From a virus, in IMG/VR virus record IMGVR_UViG_3300014497_000282, positions 1 to 45,809 of that record: DNA of 45,809 bases. One strand, 5' to 3'. The notes under the pieces were generated by a model that was not told the origin of the DNA, did not search any database, and was given only the letters and a program-made list of their open reading frames with translations. The translations under genes were made by a program, and so were the position numbers. Below are positions 23,350 to 31,276 of the stretch, one piece after another; position 1 is the first letter of the stretch, and each line of letters starts with the position of its first letter.

Positions 23350-24699
23350 TTAAGCGGAAGTGAGAGCGTCGATCTCGGCGCGATCGCGGGCGATCTGCTC
23401 GGCGGCCGAAGCGTCGGGGTTTGTCTGCAGCGTCGAGAGCCATGCCTGCAGTGCAGCACGAGCTGCGTCGGCCGGGCTCTTGGCCTGGCCCAGTTGGTCC
23501 AGCGGGGAGAGGTTCGTCTGCACGGTGTAGATGTCGCCGCCCGGGATCGGTGGCATGTTCTCCAGGCGCCGCACCTCGTTGCGCGACATCCAGCCGTTTT
23601 GCAGCGCGATGTTGTAGAAGCTGGCGCGGCCGGCGCTGTCAGCGCGCAGCAAGGCCTCGACGCCGAACTCGGCATAGATCTCGTCTCGCTCGCCGGCGTC
23701 GACCAGGCATCGGCTGATCTCCTGCTCGATGTTGTCGAGCATCGGGCGCAGGCTGTGCGTGAGGAAATGCAGGTTCTGGCCTTCGACGCTCGACGGCCAG
23801 CTCGACTGCTTGTCCATGTGGCCGATCATGAAGGGCGGCACCTTGAACCAGCTGCAGACCTGCTGGATGCCAAATGCGCGGGTCTCGAGCATCTGGGCGT
23901 CTTCAGGGTTCATCGTGATCCCCTGGTACTTCAGACCGGCCTCAAGCACCATCAGCTTGCCGGCGTTCTTGGAGCCTGCGAATGTGGCCAGGCTCGTGCG
24001 CAAGAGCTCACGCTGATCGGGCTTGAGATCCTTGTCCGAGCTGAGAAAGCCCGAGGCCTGCATGCCTTGGGCGAACACGCGGGCCGAAGCATCCTCCGCA
24101 GCCATCGCGCCGCCGAGAACTTCTCGACCGGTGGCGACGGGGTGCAAGCCGGACACACCATCGAGACCGAACCCACGGATGTGCATCAGATCCTTGGCGG
24201 CGATGATGCGGCGCCCGGTCCGCTCGGCATAGCTGTACTGCAGCACGCCGTTGTCCAGCCGCTTCACTTCCATGTTCTGCGGCAGCAGCGGGTTCAGCGC
24301 GACGACGCGCCCGGCGATCTTCTTTTTCTCGATGAAGGCATTGCCACGCAGACAGAGGGACGCCACCACGAAGAGCATGAACCGACCGGGTGTCATCTCA
24401 GAGTTCGGCGTCTGGCTCAGCAGGCGATGCAGCGGATGGTCACGGGCCGGCGAGCGCGAGCCGTCAGGGTTGCGGCGGTAGACCTTGATCGGCAGTGTGG
24501 AGACCGTCTCCGACAACAGGCGCACACACGCCCAGACCGCGGCGAGCTGCATGGCCGAATCGACCGTCACGTTCTTGCCGCTGATCGAGGTGCCCCCGAA
24601 GAACTCGCGCCAGAACGCGCCGTCCGTCAGGCGGATTTCCTTGTTCAGCCAGTTCACTAGCGCGGCTCGCACGCGACCCGGCTTTTTGCTTGCTGCCAT
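23350..24699 (-). CDS. Portal protein, HK97 family
   Basis: 449 residues. SAMQLAAVWACVRLLSETVS with TLPIKVYRRNPDGSR is the HK97-portal opening. CLRGNAFIEKK, GLDGVSGLHPVATGREVLGG and GIQQVCSWFKVPPFMIGHMD-like segments are family hallmarks, and RNEVRRLENMPPIPGGD closes the conserved part. A dodecameric ring at one capsid vertex for DNA packaging. Its ATG overlaps the TerL stop (TGATG). Confidence 0.9.
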   Translation of the reverse strand: MAASKKPGRVRAALVNWLNKEIRLTDGAFWREFFGGTSISGKNVTVDSAMQLAAVWACVRLLSETVSTLPIKVYRRNPDGSRSPARDHPLHRLLSQTPNSEMTPGRFMLFVVASLCLRGNAFIEKKKIAGRVVALNPLLPQNMEVKRLDNGVLQYSYAERTGRRIIAAKDLMHIRGFGLDGVSGLHPVATGREVLGGAMAAEDASARVFAQGMQASGFLSSDKDLKPDQRELLRTSLATFAGSKNAGKLMVLEAGLKYQGITMNPEDAQMLETRAFGIQQVCSWFKVPPFMIGHMDKQSSWPSSVEGQNLHFLTHSLRPMLDNIEQEISRCLVDAGERDEIYAEFGVEALLRADSAGRASFYNIALQNGWMSRNEVRRLENMPPIPGGDIYTVQTNLSPLDQLGQAKSPADAARAALQAWLSTLQTNPDASAAEQIARDRAEIDALTSA

Positions 24700-26396
24700 C
24701 AGATACCCACCATGATTGGATTCGAGAAGATGTCGTCACTGCGGACCCGGCTCACCGGGTTCAGTGACAACAGCGTCAGCGCGTTGAAAGTTGACAGCAG
24801 CGGGTCGATCTTTGCCGTGCCCGATGCCTGCTTCGTGATGATCACGGCGTTGCCCGCGGGCACCACCTTCGCGTTTCCGACGCACCACGCCATCATTGGC
24901 TGACCGCCGTGGAGCAGCCCGCCTTCTGCGAGCTTTCGCTCTGTCGTCTTGATGACACCGGTCATCTTCCAACCCTGGGTGATGCCGATGATCTTTTCCT
25001 CCGGCACGCCGGCCTCTGCCAGCGCAGCAAGGATGCCGCCCAGGCCCGACGGGTCGCAGCCCACCATTTCCAACAGCCCGGACTCTTCGCACTCGGCGAC
25101 ATACGCGGCCAGCTCGACCAAGTCATCGCCGATCTTCTCGACCAGCGTCAGGTCGCCGTCATCAGAGAAGTCCTTGAACCGTGCGGCCTCAGATTGATGA
25201 CGCTCGAGCACGGTCGGGTGGGCCCATGCGTGCGTCCAGACGAGCCATCTGCCGGTGAGGAGCTCGCGTCCCGAAACGGTCAGCGCCAGCAAGTCGTCCA
25301 GTCCGCCGCCGTCGATGCCGGCCGTGACCACTTCGCACCGCTTCAGCAGCGCGGAGAGGGTGAGCTTCTTCTCGGTGCCCAGCGGCTCCCAGAACAGCGC
25401 GCCGGCCCAACGATCCGCGCGCAGCGCAAGGCCGATCTCGACGTTCAGGTGCTTCGCCAAGAAGCCGCGCATCGAAGCCTCGCCGTCGTTCTTCGCGATC
25501 TTGTGCTGTCGCTCGATGTACTCGACATCGACGGACGCCCCGAGATTGGGGTTGGTCACATAGAAATTCTTCGGCTCACGCTCCTGCTTCGCGGCCAGCA
25601 TCGCCTTCGGGAACTCGTACAGCACCGGCAGAAACTTGGGGTCCACCACCAGCCCATCGCGCACGTCGCGTGCGTACTGCAGCTTCTGCTTGAAGACACC
25701 GGCGGGCGGCTGGTCGGATTGCGTGGTCAGGTAGATCACGAATCCATCGGGCCGCGAGGCCAGGCCGCCAGTCGCTTCGCGCAGCATGTTCTCCGCGTTC
25801 GGCTGCTTGCCCAGTAGCCACAGCTCGTCAACGAGGACGCCGGTCGCCTTCTTTCCGCCCACCGTGTCGCTGTCCGCTGCCACCACCTTCAGCGTCGCGC
25901 CGGTCTCGAGGTGCGTGATCGTGCGGATGTTGTCCTGCACATGCAGCAGCACCGACAGCTCGGAGTCGTGCTTGACCATGTCGCGCGCCGGCTTGAACGA
26001 GTTGTTCGCGATCTCGATCGTCGGCGCGAGGATCAAGAACTCCGCCGACTGCCGCCAGTTCTTGACCAGCGCGGTGAGCATGATGCCGGCAGCCGTTGTC
26101 GACTTCGTGTTCTTCTTGCTGATGAGCAGGAAGAACTCTTGGATCAGCCGCCGGCCCGCTTCGGCGTCGTAGGCGCCGAACACCGATGACACGAACTCCA
26201 GAATCCACGGGCGGCTGAGCTCGCCCATCGTCGGTGAGTCGTCGCCCGACCCCATGTCGACGACCTTCAGCTCCCGGAACACATCCAGCGCTTCATCGGC
26301 CTGGTCTTGGAACAGCGGCGGAAATGCGATCAGCGACTCGCGCGCAACGATCCGCCGCTCCCAATCAAGGCAGCTGGTCGACCAGGTGGGAAGCAC
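24699..26396 (-). CDS. Terminase large subunit
   Basis: 565 residues from a GTG at 26396 that directly abuts the TAG of the small subunit. A Walker-A-like segment, SKKNTKST (about residues 93-100), lacks the usual Gly run but is typical of this terminase group; Walker B and the catalytic Glu are in TGVLVDELWLLG. The C-terminal nuclease half contains Asp-rich segments (TAGIDGGGLDDLLALT, EMVGCDPSGLGG). It packages DNA by ATP hydrolysis and cuts concatemers. Genes follow in the usual order TerS-TerL-portal. Confidence 0.9.
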   Translation of the reverse strand: MLPTWSTSCLDWERRIVARESLIAFPPLFQDQADEALDVFRELKVVDMGSGDDSPTMGELSRPWILEFVSSVFGAYDAEAGRRLIQEFFLLISKKNTKSTTAAGIMLTALVKNWRQSAEFLILAPTIEIANNSFKPARDMVKHDSELSVLLHVQDNIRTITHLETGATLKVVAADSDTVGGKKATGVLVDELWLLGKQPNAENMLREATGGLASRPDGFVIYLTTQSDQPPAGVFKQKLQYARDVRDGLVVDPKFLPVLYEFPKAMLAAKQEREPKNFYVTNPNLGASVDVEYIERQHKIAKNDGEASMRGFLAKHLNVEIGLALRADRWAGALFWEPLGTEKKLTLSALLKRCEVVTAGIDGGGLDDLLALTVSGRELLTGRWLVWTHAWAHPTVLERHQSEAARFKDFSDDGDLTLVEKIGDDLVELAAYVAECEESGLLEMVGCDPSGLGGILAALAEAGVPEEKIIGITQGWKMTGVIKTTERKLAEGGLLHGGQPMMAWCVGNAKVVPAGNAVIITKQASGTAKIDPLLSTFNALTLLSLNPVSRVRSDDIFSNPIMVGI

Positions 26397-26840
26397 CTAC
26401 CGAACCGCCCGCAGTGGAACGCGCGTTGTGGCGAACTTCCCCTTGCCCGCCTGCTTGGCTGCGTCCGCGCGCGCTTCCTTCTTCCCCTGGTCGCCCACCT
26501 TTCCGTGCACGAACGGCATCAGCGCCTTGGCAGCGTCGATCCGAAACTTCGCGTCGAGCGCAACGTCGTTCATCGCCGCCAGCAGGAACGTCTTCGGGTC
26601 CGCGTGCTGCAGGGCCTTGGCCAGGTCGAAGGTCGGTCGCTGCTCCTCGGGCTGCTGGCCCTTCTCGGCCGCAGCGCGGTGGGCCGCAAGGTACGCAGCG
26701 ACCTCCTTGTCTTTAACAAGACGCGAGCCGGCCGGCGATGCCGTGGCAGGGCTATACCCGGCCTTGATCGCAGCGTCCCTATTGGAGGAACCCGCCAAAA
26801 CGGCGTCCGCGAAGAGCTTCTTCTTTGCGGTCAAGGCCAT
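26397..26840 (-). CDS. Terminase small subunit
   Basis: 147 residues from the ATG at 26840. MALTAKKKLFADAVLAGSSN then DAAIKAGYSPATASPAGSRL forms the helix-turn-helix of small terminases (the 'A...AGYs...A...gs.Ll....' pattern). A Lys/Ala-rich tail follows. It recognises the packaging site and hands DNA to the large subunit. The frame is open upstream to 26873, but this Met begins the conserved part. Confidence 0.8.
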   Translation of the reverse strand: MALTAKKKLFADAVLAGSSNRDAAIKAGYSPATASPAGSRLVKDKEVAAYLAAHRAAAEKGQQPEEQRPTFDLAKALQHADPKTFLLAAMNDVALDAKFRIDAAKALMPFVHGKVGDQGKKEARADAAKQAGKGKFATTRVPLRAVR

Positions 26841-26997
26841 TAACAGAATCCCTTGAGGGAAAAATAATCGCAAACGAGGGGAGGCGTGGTGTCCTGAGCT
26901 TCGAACCTCCAGACTTTTGCCTCCCCCTCCCCATTTTGGTGCATGACGCTCGAATCGTCGTGTTTTTGCAACATCGCGAGCGAAATGCGGCCGTTCC
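26841..26997. other. Gap between HNH and TerS genes, candidate cos/pac region
   Basis: 157 bases without a gene between the HNH endonuclease and small terminase, the usual location of cos in HK97-type phages. It includes a partial inverted repeat (GAGGGGAGGC at 26876-26885 and GCCTCCCCCTC starting at 26919), with A+T-rich flanks. Assignment as a packaging site rests on position only. Confidence 0.35.
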
Positions 26998-27315
26998 TCA
27001 TCGTCCCGCCCTCTGGGCTGCCTCTGCCTTCGTCTTCTCGGCGTGGCAAGGCTCGTTGCACAGCGGCTGCAGGTTGGACTCGTCGTTGCTGCCGCCCTGC
27101 TCGCGGGGGATCTTGTGGTCGATGTGATCCCGGCTGCTGATCCACACCCGGCCGCACTTGGCGCAGCGATAGCCGTGAGCCAGCGCCACCCGTTCCCGCT
27201 TGGCCATCCATGCGCGACCGCGCTCCATCGGTGTGGCGCCCGCCTTGGTCTCGAGAATGCGCGTCGCAGTCGTTTTGAGCGTCGCGAGGCGGGGCTTGAG
27301 GGTGGCGAGGCTCAT
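26998..27315 (-). CDS. HNH endonuclease
   Basis: 105 residues. HGYRCAKCGRVW provides the first Cys pair, then SRDHIDHKIPREQGG is the HNH core (His-Ile-Asp-His), NLQPLCNEPCHAEKT the Asn and second Cys/His set. Phage HNH proteins beside the terminase are needed for cos cleavage in HK97-like phages. The gene lies just upstream of TerS in the direction of transcription, as expected. Confidence 0.9.
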   Translation of the reverse strand: MSLATLKPRLATLKTTATRILETKAGATPMERGRAWMAKRERVALAHGYRCAKCGRVWISSRDHIDHKIPREQGGSNDESNLQPLCNEPCHAEKTKAEAAQRAGR

Positions 27316-27317
27316 CG

Positions 27318-27617
27318 TCAGTTCCTGAAGCTCTCGTCCTGCATGGCGATGTAGCGCGGGCCGCTGTCGCCGAGGGTGGTGATCTCGACCAAGCCGTAGA
27401 TGCGCGACTCTGCCGCGGCCGTCGCCAGGTTGAGCTGGAAGTCGTCGAGCCGGCGCGTGTGGGCAGCGGGCGGGTCCTTCGGGCTCAGGCAGTAGGCGCA
27501 GGCGCTTTCATGGTCCTCATGGGGTGCGCCGCACTGGGTGCAGGTGGGGCGACGAAAGGAGCGAGGAGCTGGCGACGCGGGCAGCCGCATGGGCGGGACT
27601 TGGTGACCCACGTTCAT
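27318..27617 (-). CDS. Small phage protein with Cys pairs
   Basis: 99 residues, with a C-x-x-C in PTCTQCGAPHEDH and a second in ACAYCLSPKDPP, a probable zinc ribbon (about residues 26-46). The C-terminal half (DFQLNLATAAAESRIYGLVE) is alpha/beta. It lies between the HNH gene and an 87-residue gene whose stop it overlaps by ATGA. The role is unknown. Confidence 0.6.
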   Translation of the reverse strand: MNVGHQVPPMRLPASPAPRSFRRPTCTQCGAPHEDHESACAYCLSPKDPPAAHTRRLDDFQLNLATAAAESRIYGLVEITTLGDSGPRYIAMQDESFRN

Positions 27618-27877
27618 GCCTCTGGGTACTTGGCCTGCAGGTACACCAGCAGCGCGCGCTCGACGGCTTCAGGGAGCACGGCGCCACCGATGCGGATCTG
27701 CGCGCCGATCTCGATGTCCTGCGCTCGGGCGATCAGGTGCAGGCGCACGGTGTTGGGCTCACCCACGCCGATGGATACCTCAAGGCCAGCCAGGCGATCC
27801 ACCTTCACGCCGTCGACCAGCACCTCAGTGCCCTGCGCGTGGCCGTGGGGCGCCGTGATCTTCACTCGAGCTTCCAT
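27614..27877 (-). CDS. Small hypothetical phage protein
   Basis: 87 residues: MEARVKITAPHGHAQGTEVL, predominantly beta (VKVDRLAGLEVSIGVGEPNT, VRLHLIARAQDIEIGAQIRI) with a final helix. It starts 3 bases after the preceding gene's stop on the same strand. It resembles small phage proteins of unknown function and carries no motif that indicates activity. Confidence 0.6.
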   Translation of the reverse strand: MEARVKITAPHGHAQGTEVLVDGVKVDRLAGLEVSIGVGEPNTVRLHLIARAQDIEIGAQIRIGGAVLPEAVERALLVYLQAKYPEA

Positions 27878-27880
27878 GGC

Positions 27881-28168
27881 TCAGGCTCCCCAGGACGATG
27901 CCGGCGGCACCGCCGGTGCCACCGCGCCGAGGCTCAGCGAGCGATCCAGCACCAGCACACGATGGCCAGGGATGTGCTCGACGAGGATTGCGCGCAGATG
28001 CTCGCGGGCCTTGCCTGTCAGGATTTGATCGGTCTGCACCACCAGCACGTCGCCGGGCAGCACCTGCAGGCGATGCAGGTCACCCACGAAGCGGATGGGC
28101 AGATCGGGCTGCGGCTCGGGCTGCGGCTCGGGGCGGAAGAGTGCGCGGAAGCTCTCGATGAGGCTCAT
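27881..28168 (-). CDS. Small hypothetical phage protein
   Basis: 95 residues from the ATG at 28168, preceded by AAGGA seven bases upstream. The core (DVLVVQTDQILTGKAREHLR, AILVEHIPGHRVLVLDRSLS) looks like a small alpha/beta fold. The same frame remains open upstream through a sensible segment (CTIVIKRGADGSPQRPARDV) to a GTG at 28288, so a 135-residue version is possible. Function unknown. Confidence 0.6.
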   Translation of the reverse strand: MSLIESFRALFRPEPQPEPQPDLPIRFVGDLHRLQVLPGDVLVVQTDQILTGKAREHLRAILVEHIPGHRVLVLDRSLSLGAVAPAVPPASSWGA

Positions 28169-28331
28169 GGTGTCGTCCTTATGTTCTGCCACCCATCGGG
28201 CTACGTCCCTTGCGGGGCGCTGGGGGCTGCCGTCCGCACCGCGCTTGATGACGATGGTGCAGTCGCGTGAGTCCCCCGCTGAGCCCACAGCGGGCGCGCT
28301 CAAGCTGCGCGAAGGGACGGGGAGAAAGCGA

Positions 28332-28407
28332 TGGAGCATCCCGAGGGAATCGAACCCTGCTCTGCGCAGCTTGGAAGGCTGGCGACGCGGCCCGCGCGCT
28401 GGGATGC
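28332..28407 (-). tRNA. tRNA-Gly(TCC), phage-borne
   Basis: 76 bases on the minus strand. The acceptor GCATCCC (28401-28407) pairs with GGGATGC (28336-28342), followed by T and an encoded CCA. The anticodon loop reads CTTCCAA, giving anticodon TCC for glycine GGA codons. The T arm has AGGGTTCGATTCCCT. Single mismatches at the bottom of the anticodon stem and at one end of the T stem suggest some decay, as is usual for phage tRNAs. It lies just after the terminator of the Rex-like pair. Confidence 0.75.
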
Positions 28408-28412
28408 GGAAA

Positions 28413-28446
28413 GGAAAAAGCCGCCGAGGCGTGAACCTGGGCGGCT
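28413..28446 (-). terminator. Intrinsic terminator of the Rex-like operon
   Basis: On the minus strand AGCCGCC and GGCGGCT flank a 14-base loop and are followed by TTTTTCC. It is 28 bases past the stop of the membrane gene and 6 bases before the tRNA. It isolates the two-gene unit from the downstream late genes. Confidence 0.7.
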
Positions 28447-28473
28447 GTGCAGACGGCGTCGCGTCGAGCGCGG

Positions 28474-29070
28474 CTACTTCAATGGGATGGTGCGATCGGG
28501 GCTCGGCGGTTGGTGCAACCGATCACCCAAATAGTAGAGGCCCCAAAACGTCGCAACGATCAATTGCCAACACAAGAACACCGTCACGAAGACATACAAC
28601 CCCGTGAAATATGCATGTGACGAAGGCGAGAAAATCTCCTTGAGCGACGGCGCAATCGCTCCACCGACGATGGTCAAGAAGATGATCCCCAGGCTCTCTG
28701 CGGTCAGGAACGCAAACATCGAACACAGGAAGCGGCGTCGCGTCAGATCGATCGGAAAACTATGACCATGGACTTGCACATTGAGCCGAGGAGCCGGCGC
28801 CGGCATTACAAAGTCTATGTCCGTCTTATTGAATGTGGCAATTGCCGCAAGGGCGGCAATATAGAAGCCAGGCAAAATTTGCACAAACCCTAGAATTCGG
28901 CTTGAGAGCCCAGAATTGGAAAATATATCAATCTTCGAACGGGAGTCAAGCAATAAAAAGGCAGCCATACTCAAAACCGTCAACACGAGCGGCACATACC
29001 AATCTATCTTTCTCTTGAAAGCATGACGTATGCGCAGGTAATTAAAGGGCCCAAGAAGATGCTCAATCAT
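28474..29070 (-). CDS. Four-TM membrane protein, RexB-like architecture
   Basis: 198 residues, with four hydrophobic segments: about 24-42 (WYVPLVLTVLSMAAFLLL), 57-80 (GFVQILPGFYIAALAAIATF), 112-136 (FAFLTAESLGIIFLTIVGG) and 152-178 (YVFVTVFLCWQLIVATFWGL). A Glu-Ser-Leu-Gly turn within TM3 parallels the Glu-Leu-Gly of lambda RexB TM3 and TM2 has a similar IAAL run; these are comparisons from memory. RexB is 144 residues; this one is longer in the TM2-TM3 loop. It overlaps the preceding soluble gene by 8 bases. The DNA is clearly richer in A+T than its neighbours. It may be a channel-forming exclusion effector. Confidence 0.55.
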   Translation of the reverse strand: MIEHLLGPFNYLRIRHAFKRKIDWYVPLVLTVLSMAAFLLLDSRSKIDIFSNSGLSSRILGFVQILPGFYIAALAAIATFNKTDIDFVMPAPAPRLNVQVHGHSFPIDLTRRRFLCSMFAFLTAESLGIIFLTIVGGAIAPSLKEIFSPSSHAYFTGLYVFVTVFLCWQLIVATFWGLYYLGDRLHQPPSPDRTIPLK

Positions 29071-30022
29071 CGTCAGCCAGCCTTCTTATGTGTTCCAACA
29101 GTTCCGGATGAAAGGCGTCATAAGACGATTTCAGCGGAACACCGAACCTCTTTAACAGCTCTTTTCTAATATATCTCTCTTCAAATCCAGAATCCGAATC
29201 CCATGCGACTCGTTGCTCGGCGCCGGTCGGGCTTTTGAATTTAATTTTCGCCTTGGAAAAGTCGTCCTTCTTGTTCCTCAATATTCGAGTCAACTGCTGC
29301 AGCCGATCCACAACCTTGTCGTATTGCGGATTAACTTTCAAGCGAACAGTACTAGCCGTCTCAATAAAGTAGCGTTCTTCATCGAACCCCTCCTCCACCT
29401 CTCCCTCCGAAATGAGCTCGATGTCGCTGAACGTGCCTCGGTTCAAATCGGCCGCAAAGTCAGCCGATACAACTCCGCGAATTTCAAAATCGTGATGGAT
29501 TTTGAACTGAAGAAGTTTTCCCTGTGCATCAGTGGCGCCATTTGGCGCGTTCTGCAAGAAAATTTGAGGATTTTTCTTACGAGTTCTTCGCAGGAGTTGA
29601 CGAAGAACTACGGCGATGCGACTAGCCCCAAGCCCTTGTGCGCTTTCTAAATACATCTTCGCCGGCATGAGCGGATCAGCAGCAAACCTAATAACTGCAT
29701 GAGCTGAGAACGCGTGACCCTCGTCGACATTCTTATTGATCTCACGGAGCGCTCGGCTCTGGTGATTCCGGAAAATCGGGTCTGCGTGTTCCTTATCCGA
29801 TCGATAAAAGAGAAACGTAGCTTCTAACTCGCTCAATCGACAATCGGATATTCCGAAAACTTGCTTCGCACCTTTGCGATCAAGTTGCCGCTGTTGTGCG
29901 GAAAGCTGACCAATTAGAACGCATGCGTCACGTGCGGTTAACGGAGTTGGACTGGGATGACCGACCGACGAAACGACCATCTTTAGGTCATAGAAGCAAA
30001 TGGTCCGCTCGTTCTTCTTCAC
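29063..30022 (-). CDS. Cytosolic partner of the membrane gene, RexA/KwaB-like candidate
   Basis: 319 residues from the GTG at 30022, chosen because GGAG lies five bases upstream and a promoter ends just before it; the frame is open to 30112, but those residues fall in the promoter. It opens MKKNERTICFYDLKM and contains ATFLFYRSDKEH, DEGHAFSAHAVIRFAADPLM, GLGASRIAVVLRQLLRR, HDFEIRGVVSADFAADL and DFSKAKIKFKSPTGAEQRVA. The order of short beta and alpha elements, with a late 'kakikfks' strand, resembles RexA or KwaB-type proteins (RexA 279 residues, KwaB about 315). No catalytic site is visible. Together with the next gene it forms a soluble-plus-membrane pair. Confidence 0.5.
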   Translation of the reverse strand: MKKNERTICFYDLKMVVSSVGHPSPTPLTARDACVLIGQLSAQQRQLDRKGAKQVFGISDCRLSELEATFLFYRSDKEHADPIFRNHQSRALREINKNVDEGHAFSAHAVIRFAADPLMPAKMYLESAQGLGASRIAVVLRQLLRRTRKKNPQIFLQNAPNGATDAQGKLLQFKIHHDFEIRGVVSADFAADLNRGTFSDIELISEGEVEEGFDEERYFIETASTVRLKVNPQYDKVVDRLQQLTRILRNKKDDFSKAKIKFKSPTGAEQRVAWDSDSGFEERYIRKELLKRFGVPLKSSYDAFHPELLEHIRRLADDD

Positions 30023-30046
30023 GCCGTCTCCGCTTACAAAGCGGAC

Positions 30047-30075
30047 AGTATCTTGGACGTTGCACTTTGTTGCAA
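30047..30075 (-). promoter_or_regulatory. Promoter for the Rex-like pair
   Basis: TTGCAA (30070-30075), a 17-base spacer and GATACT (30047-30052) on the minus strand, each matching four of six consensus positions. It would start transcription about 20 bases before the GTG at 30022. Moderate score, but the spacing is ideal and the location is just where a moron promoter is needed. Confidence 0.5.
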
Positions 30076-30242
30076 CAGTGGGAACCAAGGTATTCAAGGC
30101 GAGCGCATCCATCTAGGGCGGCTCGTCAGACTTTCGCCTGGGAGAAGTTCGGCCAGCGCGGCGGCTGGGGGTGACTGCGATAGGCCAGTGTGTCGTCCTA
30201 TGCGGTGTCGGGCCGCAGGGTATCACATTGGCCTACTTTCGT

Positions 30243-30995
30243 CTATGCGTGGTGCTCCCCTCGCGACATGAAGCCGCGGATCTTCTTCATTGCGTCGTGC
30301 CGCGCTTCGATCATTCCCCGCTCCATCAACCGGCCATCCTGCGTATATCGATCGTCGAAGGGCAGCGGGCGCTCGCCGAGCCCTTGGCAAAGCGTGCATA
30401 CCCGGCACGATCCGCGCCCGCCGACCGACACCGGGTCGAGCATCGTGCCCAAGCACTTGGGGCACCGGTGATCGAGCCACCAGGCCAGCAGCGCCAGCGC
30501 CTTCGCCTCGGGGTCGCGGATGCTCCGCTGCGTCGCCCAAGCTGCGAGCGCATGCTGCGCCAGCGGCAGCGTGCGCATGCGGCCGATGATTCGCACGCGC
30601 TCCTTCTCGTACCACTCGGCGGCCTGGGCCCGGCCCATGGCGTTCCGCTGCTTCGCCGTCGTGTGCACCTGCCGGGGCCGACCGACCGCATCCAGCACCG
30701 GCTTGCCCTCGTCGTCGGTCATGTCGACCTGCATCGGCATCGTCGAGATCAGCGCCAGGATGTCGTGCTCGCGCGGCGCGCGGGGCTGCTCTGACGCATC
30801 CCACTCGGCTTCAACCGCCAGCAGCGCGCGGCCCAGCACCAGCGACGCGGTGCCCTTGGTCCAGCCGGCCGCCGTGATCAGGTCGAGCGTGTTGAGCGGC
30901 AGCGTGCTGTCGCGCTGCGGCGAAAGGTTCGAGCTGCTGACGGCGTTGGCCAGTCGCTCGTCGATTGCGGGTTTGGTGGTGGTGTCCGTGCTCAT
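30243..30995 (-). CDS. Zinc-finger phage protein, Q-like antiterminator candidate
   Basis: 250 residues from the ATG at 30995. A helical N-terminal two thirds is followed by a compact Cys cluster near residue 175-205: CPKC, then GSCRVCTLCQGLGE, i.e. CxxC...CxxCxxCxGxG, as in Q antitermination proteins of the phage 82 type. It is the last gene of the leftward early operon, upstream of packaging and structural genes on the same strand, exactly where a late-gene antiterminator would sit. Direct similarity to a named Q protein is not established by eye. Confidence 0.55.
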   Translation of the reverse strand: MSTDTTTKPAIDERLANAVSSSNLSPQRDSTLPLNTLDLITAAGWTKGTASLVLGRALLAVEAEWDASEQPRAPREHDILALISTMPMQVDMTDDEGKPVLDAVGRPRQVHTTAKQRNAMGRAQAAEWYEKERVRIIGRMRTLPLAQHALAAWATQRSIRDPEAKALALLAWWLDHRCPKCLGTMLDPVSVGGRGSCRVCTLCQGLGERPLPFDDRYTQDGRLMERGMIEARHDAMKKIRGFMSRGEHHA

Positions 30996-31276
30996 TGAAG
31001 CGTGTCTTCCATTGCACGGTCTCGAGCAGCGAGCGTGCCGCGCACGCTGTTGGCGACGCCCTGGATCAGGTCTTTCGTCCCGAGCACCAGCGGCACATAG
31101 TCCATTCGACGGTTCTCGGCGTAGGCCGCGCGGTTCGAGTCCAGCATCCTGGCCAGAGGCTCGACGTGCAGCGCGTTCTGGCTTTGACTCCAAAGCAGAA
31201 CCCACAGGTCGGGGCGAAATTCGACGTGCCCGGCAGCGAGCGCCGGCGTGATATCGGGGGTGTTCACCATGGTCAT
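30992..31276 (-). CDS. Small hypothetical phage protein
   Basis: 94 residues from the ATG at 31276. The segment VEFRPDLWVLLWSQSQNALH then MDYVPLVLGTKDLIQGVANS suggests a small alpha/beta protein. It overlaps both neighbours by four bases, between the primase-helicase and the Q-like gene. Function unknown. Confidence 0.6.
   Translation of the reverse strand: MTMVNTPDITPALAAGHVEFRPDLWVLLWSQSQNALHVEPLARMLDSNRAAYAENRRMDYVPLVLGTKDLIQGVANSVRGTLAARDRAMEDTLQ

Noticed and set aside
28474-30022. Rex-like pair considered as a confirmed Kiwa system
   Set aside because: Kiwa has the membrane protein first and the KwaB protein second; here the order is reversed and fits RexA-RexB better, so Kiwa is kept only as a distant comparison.
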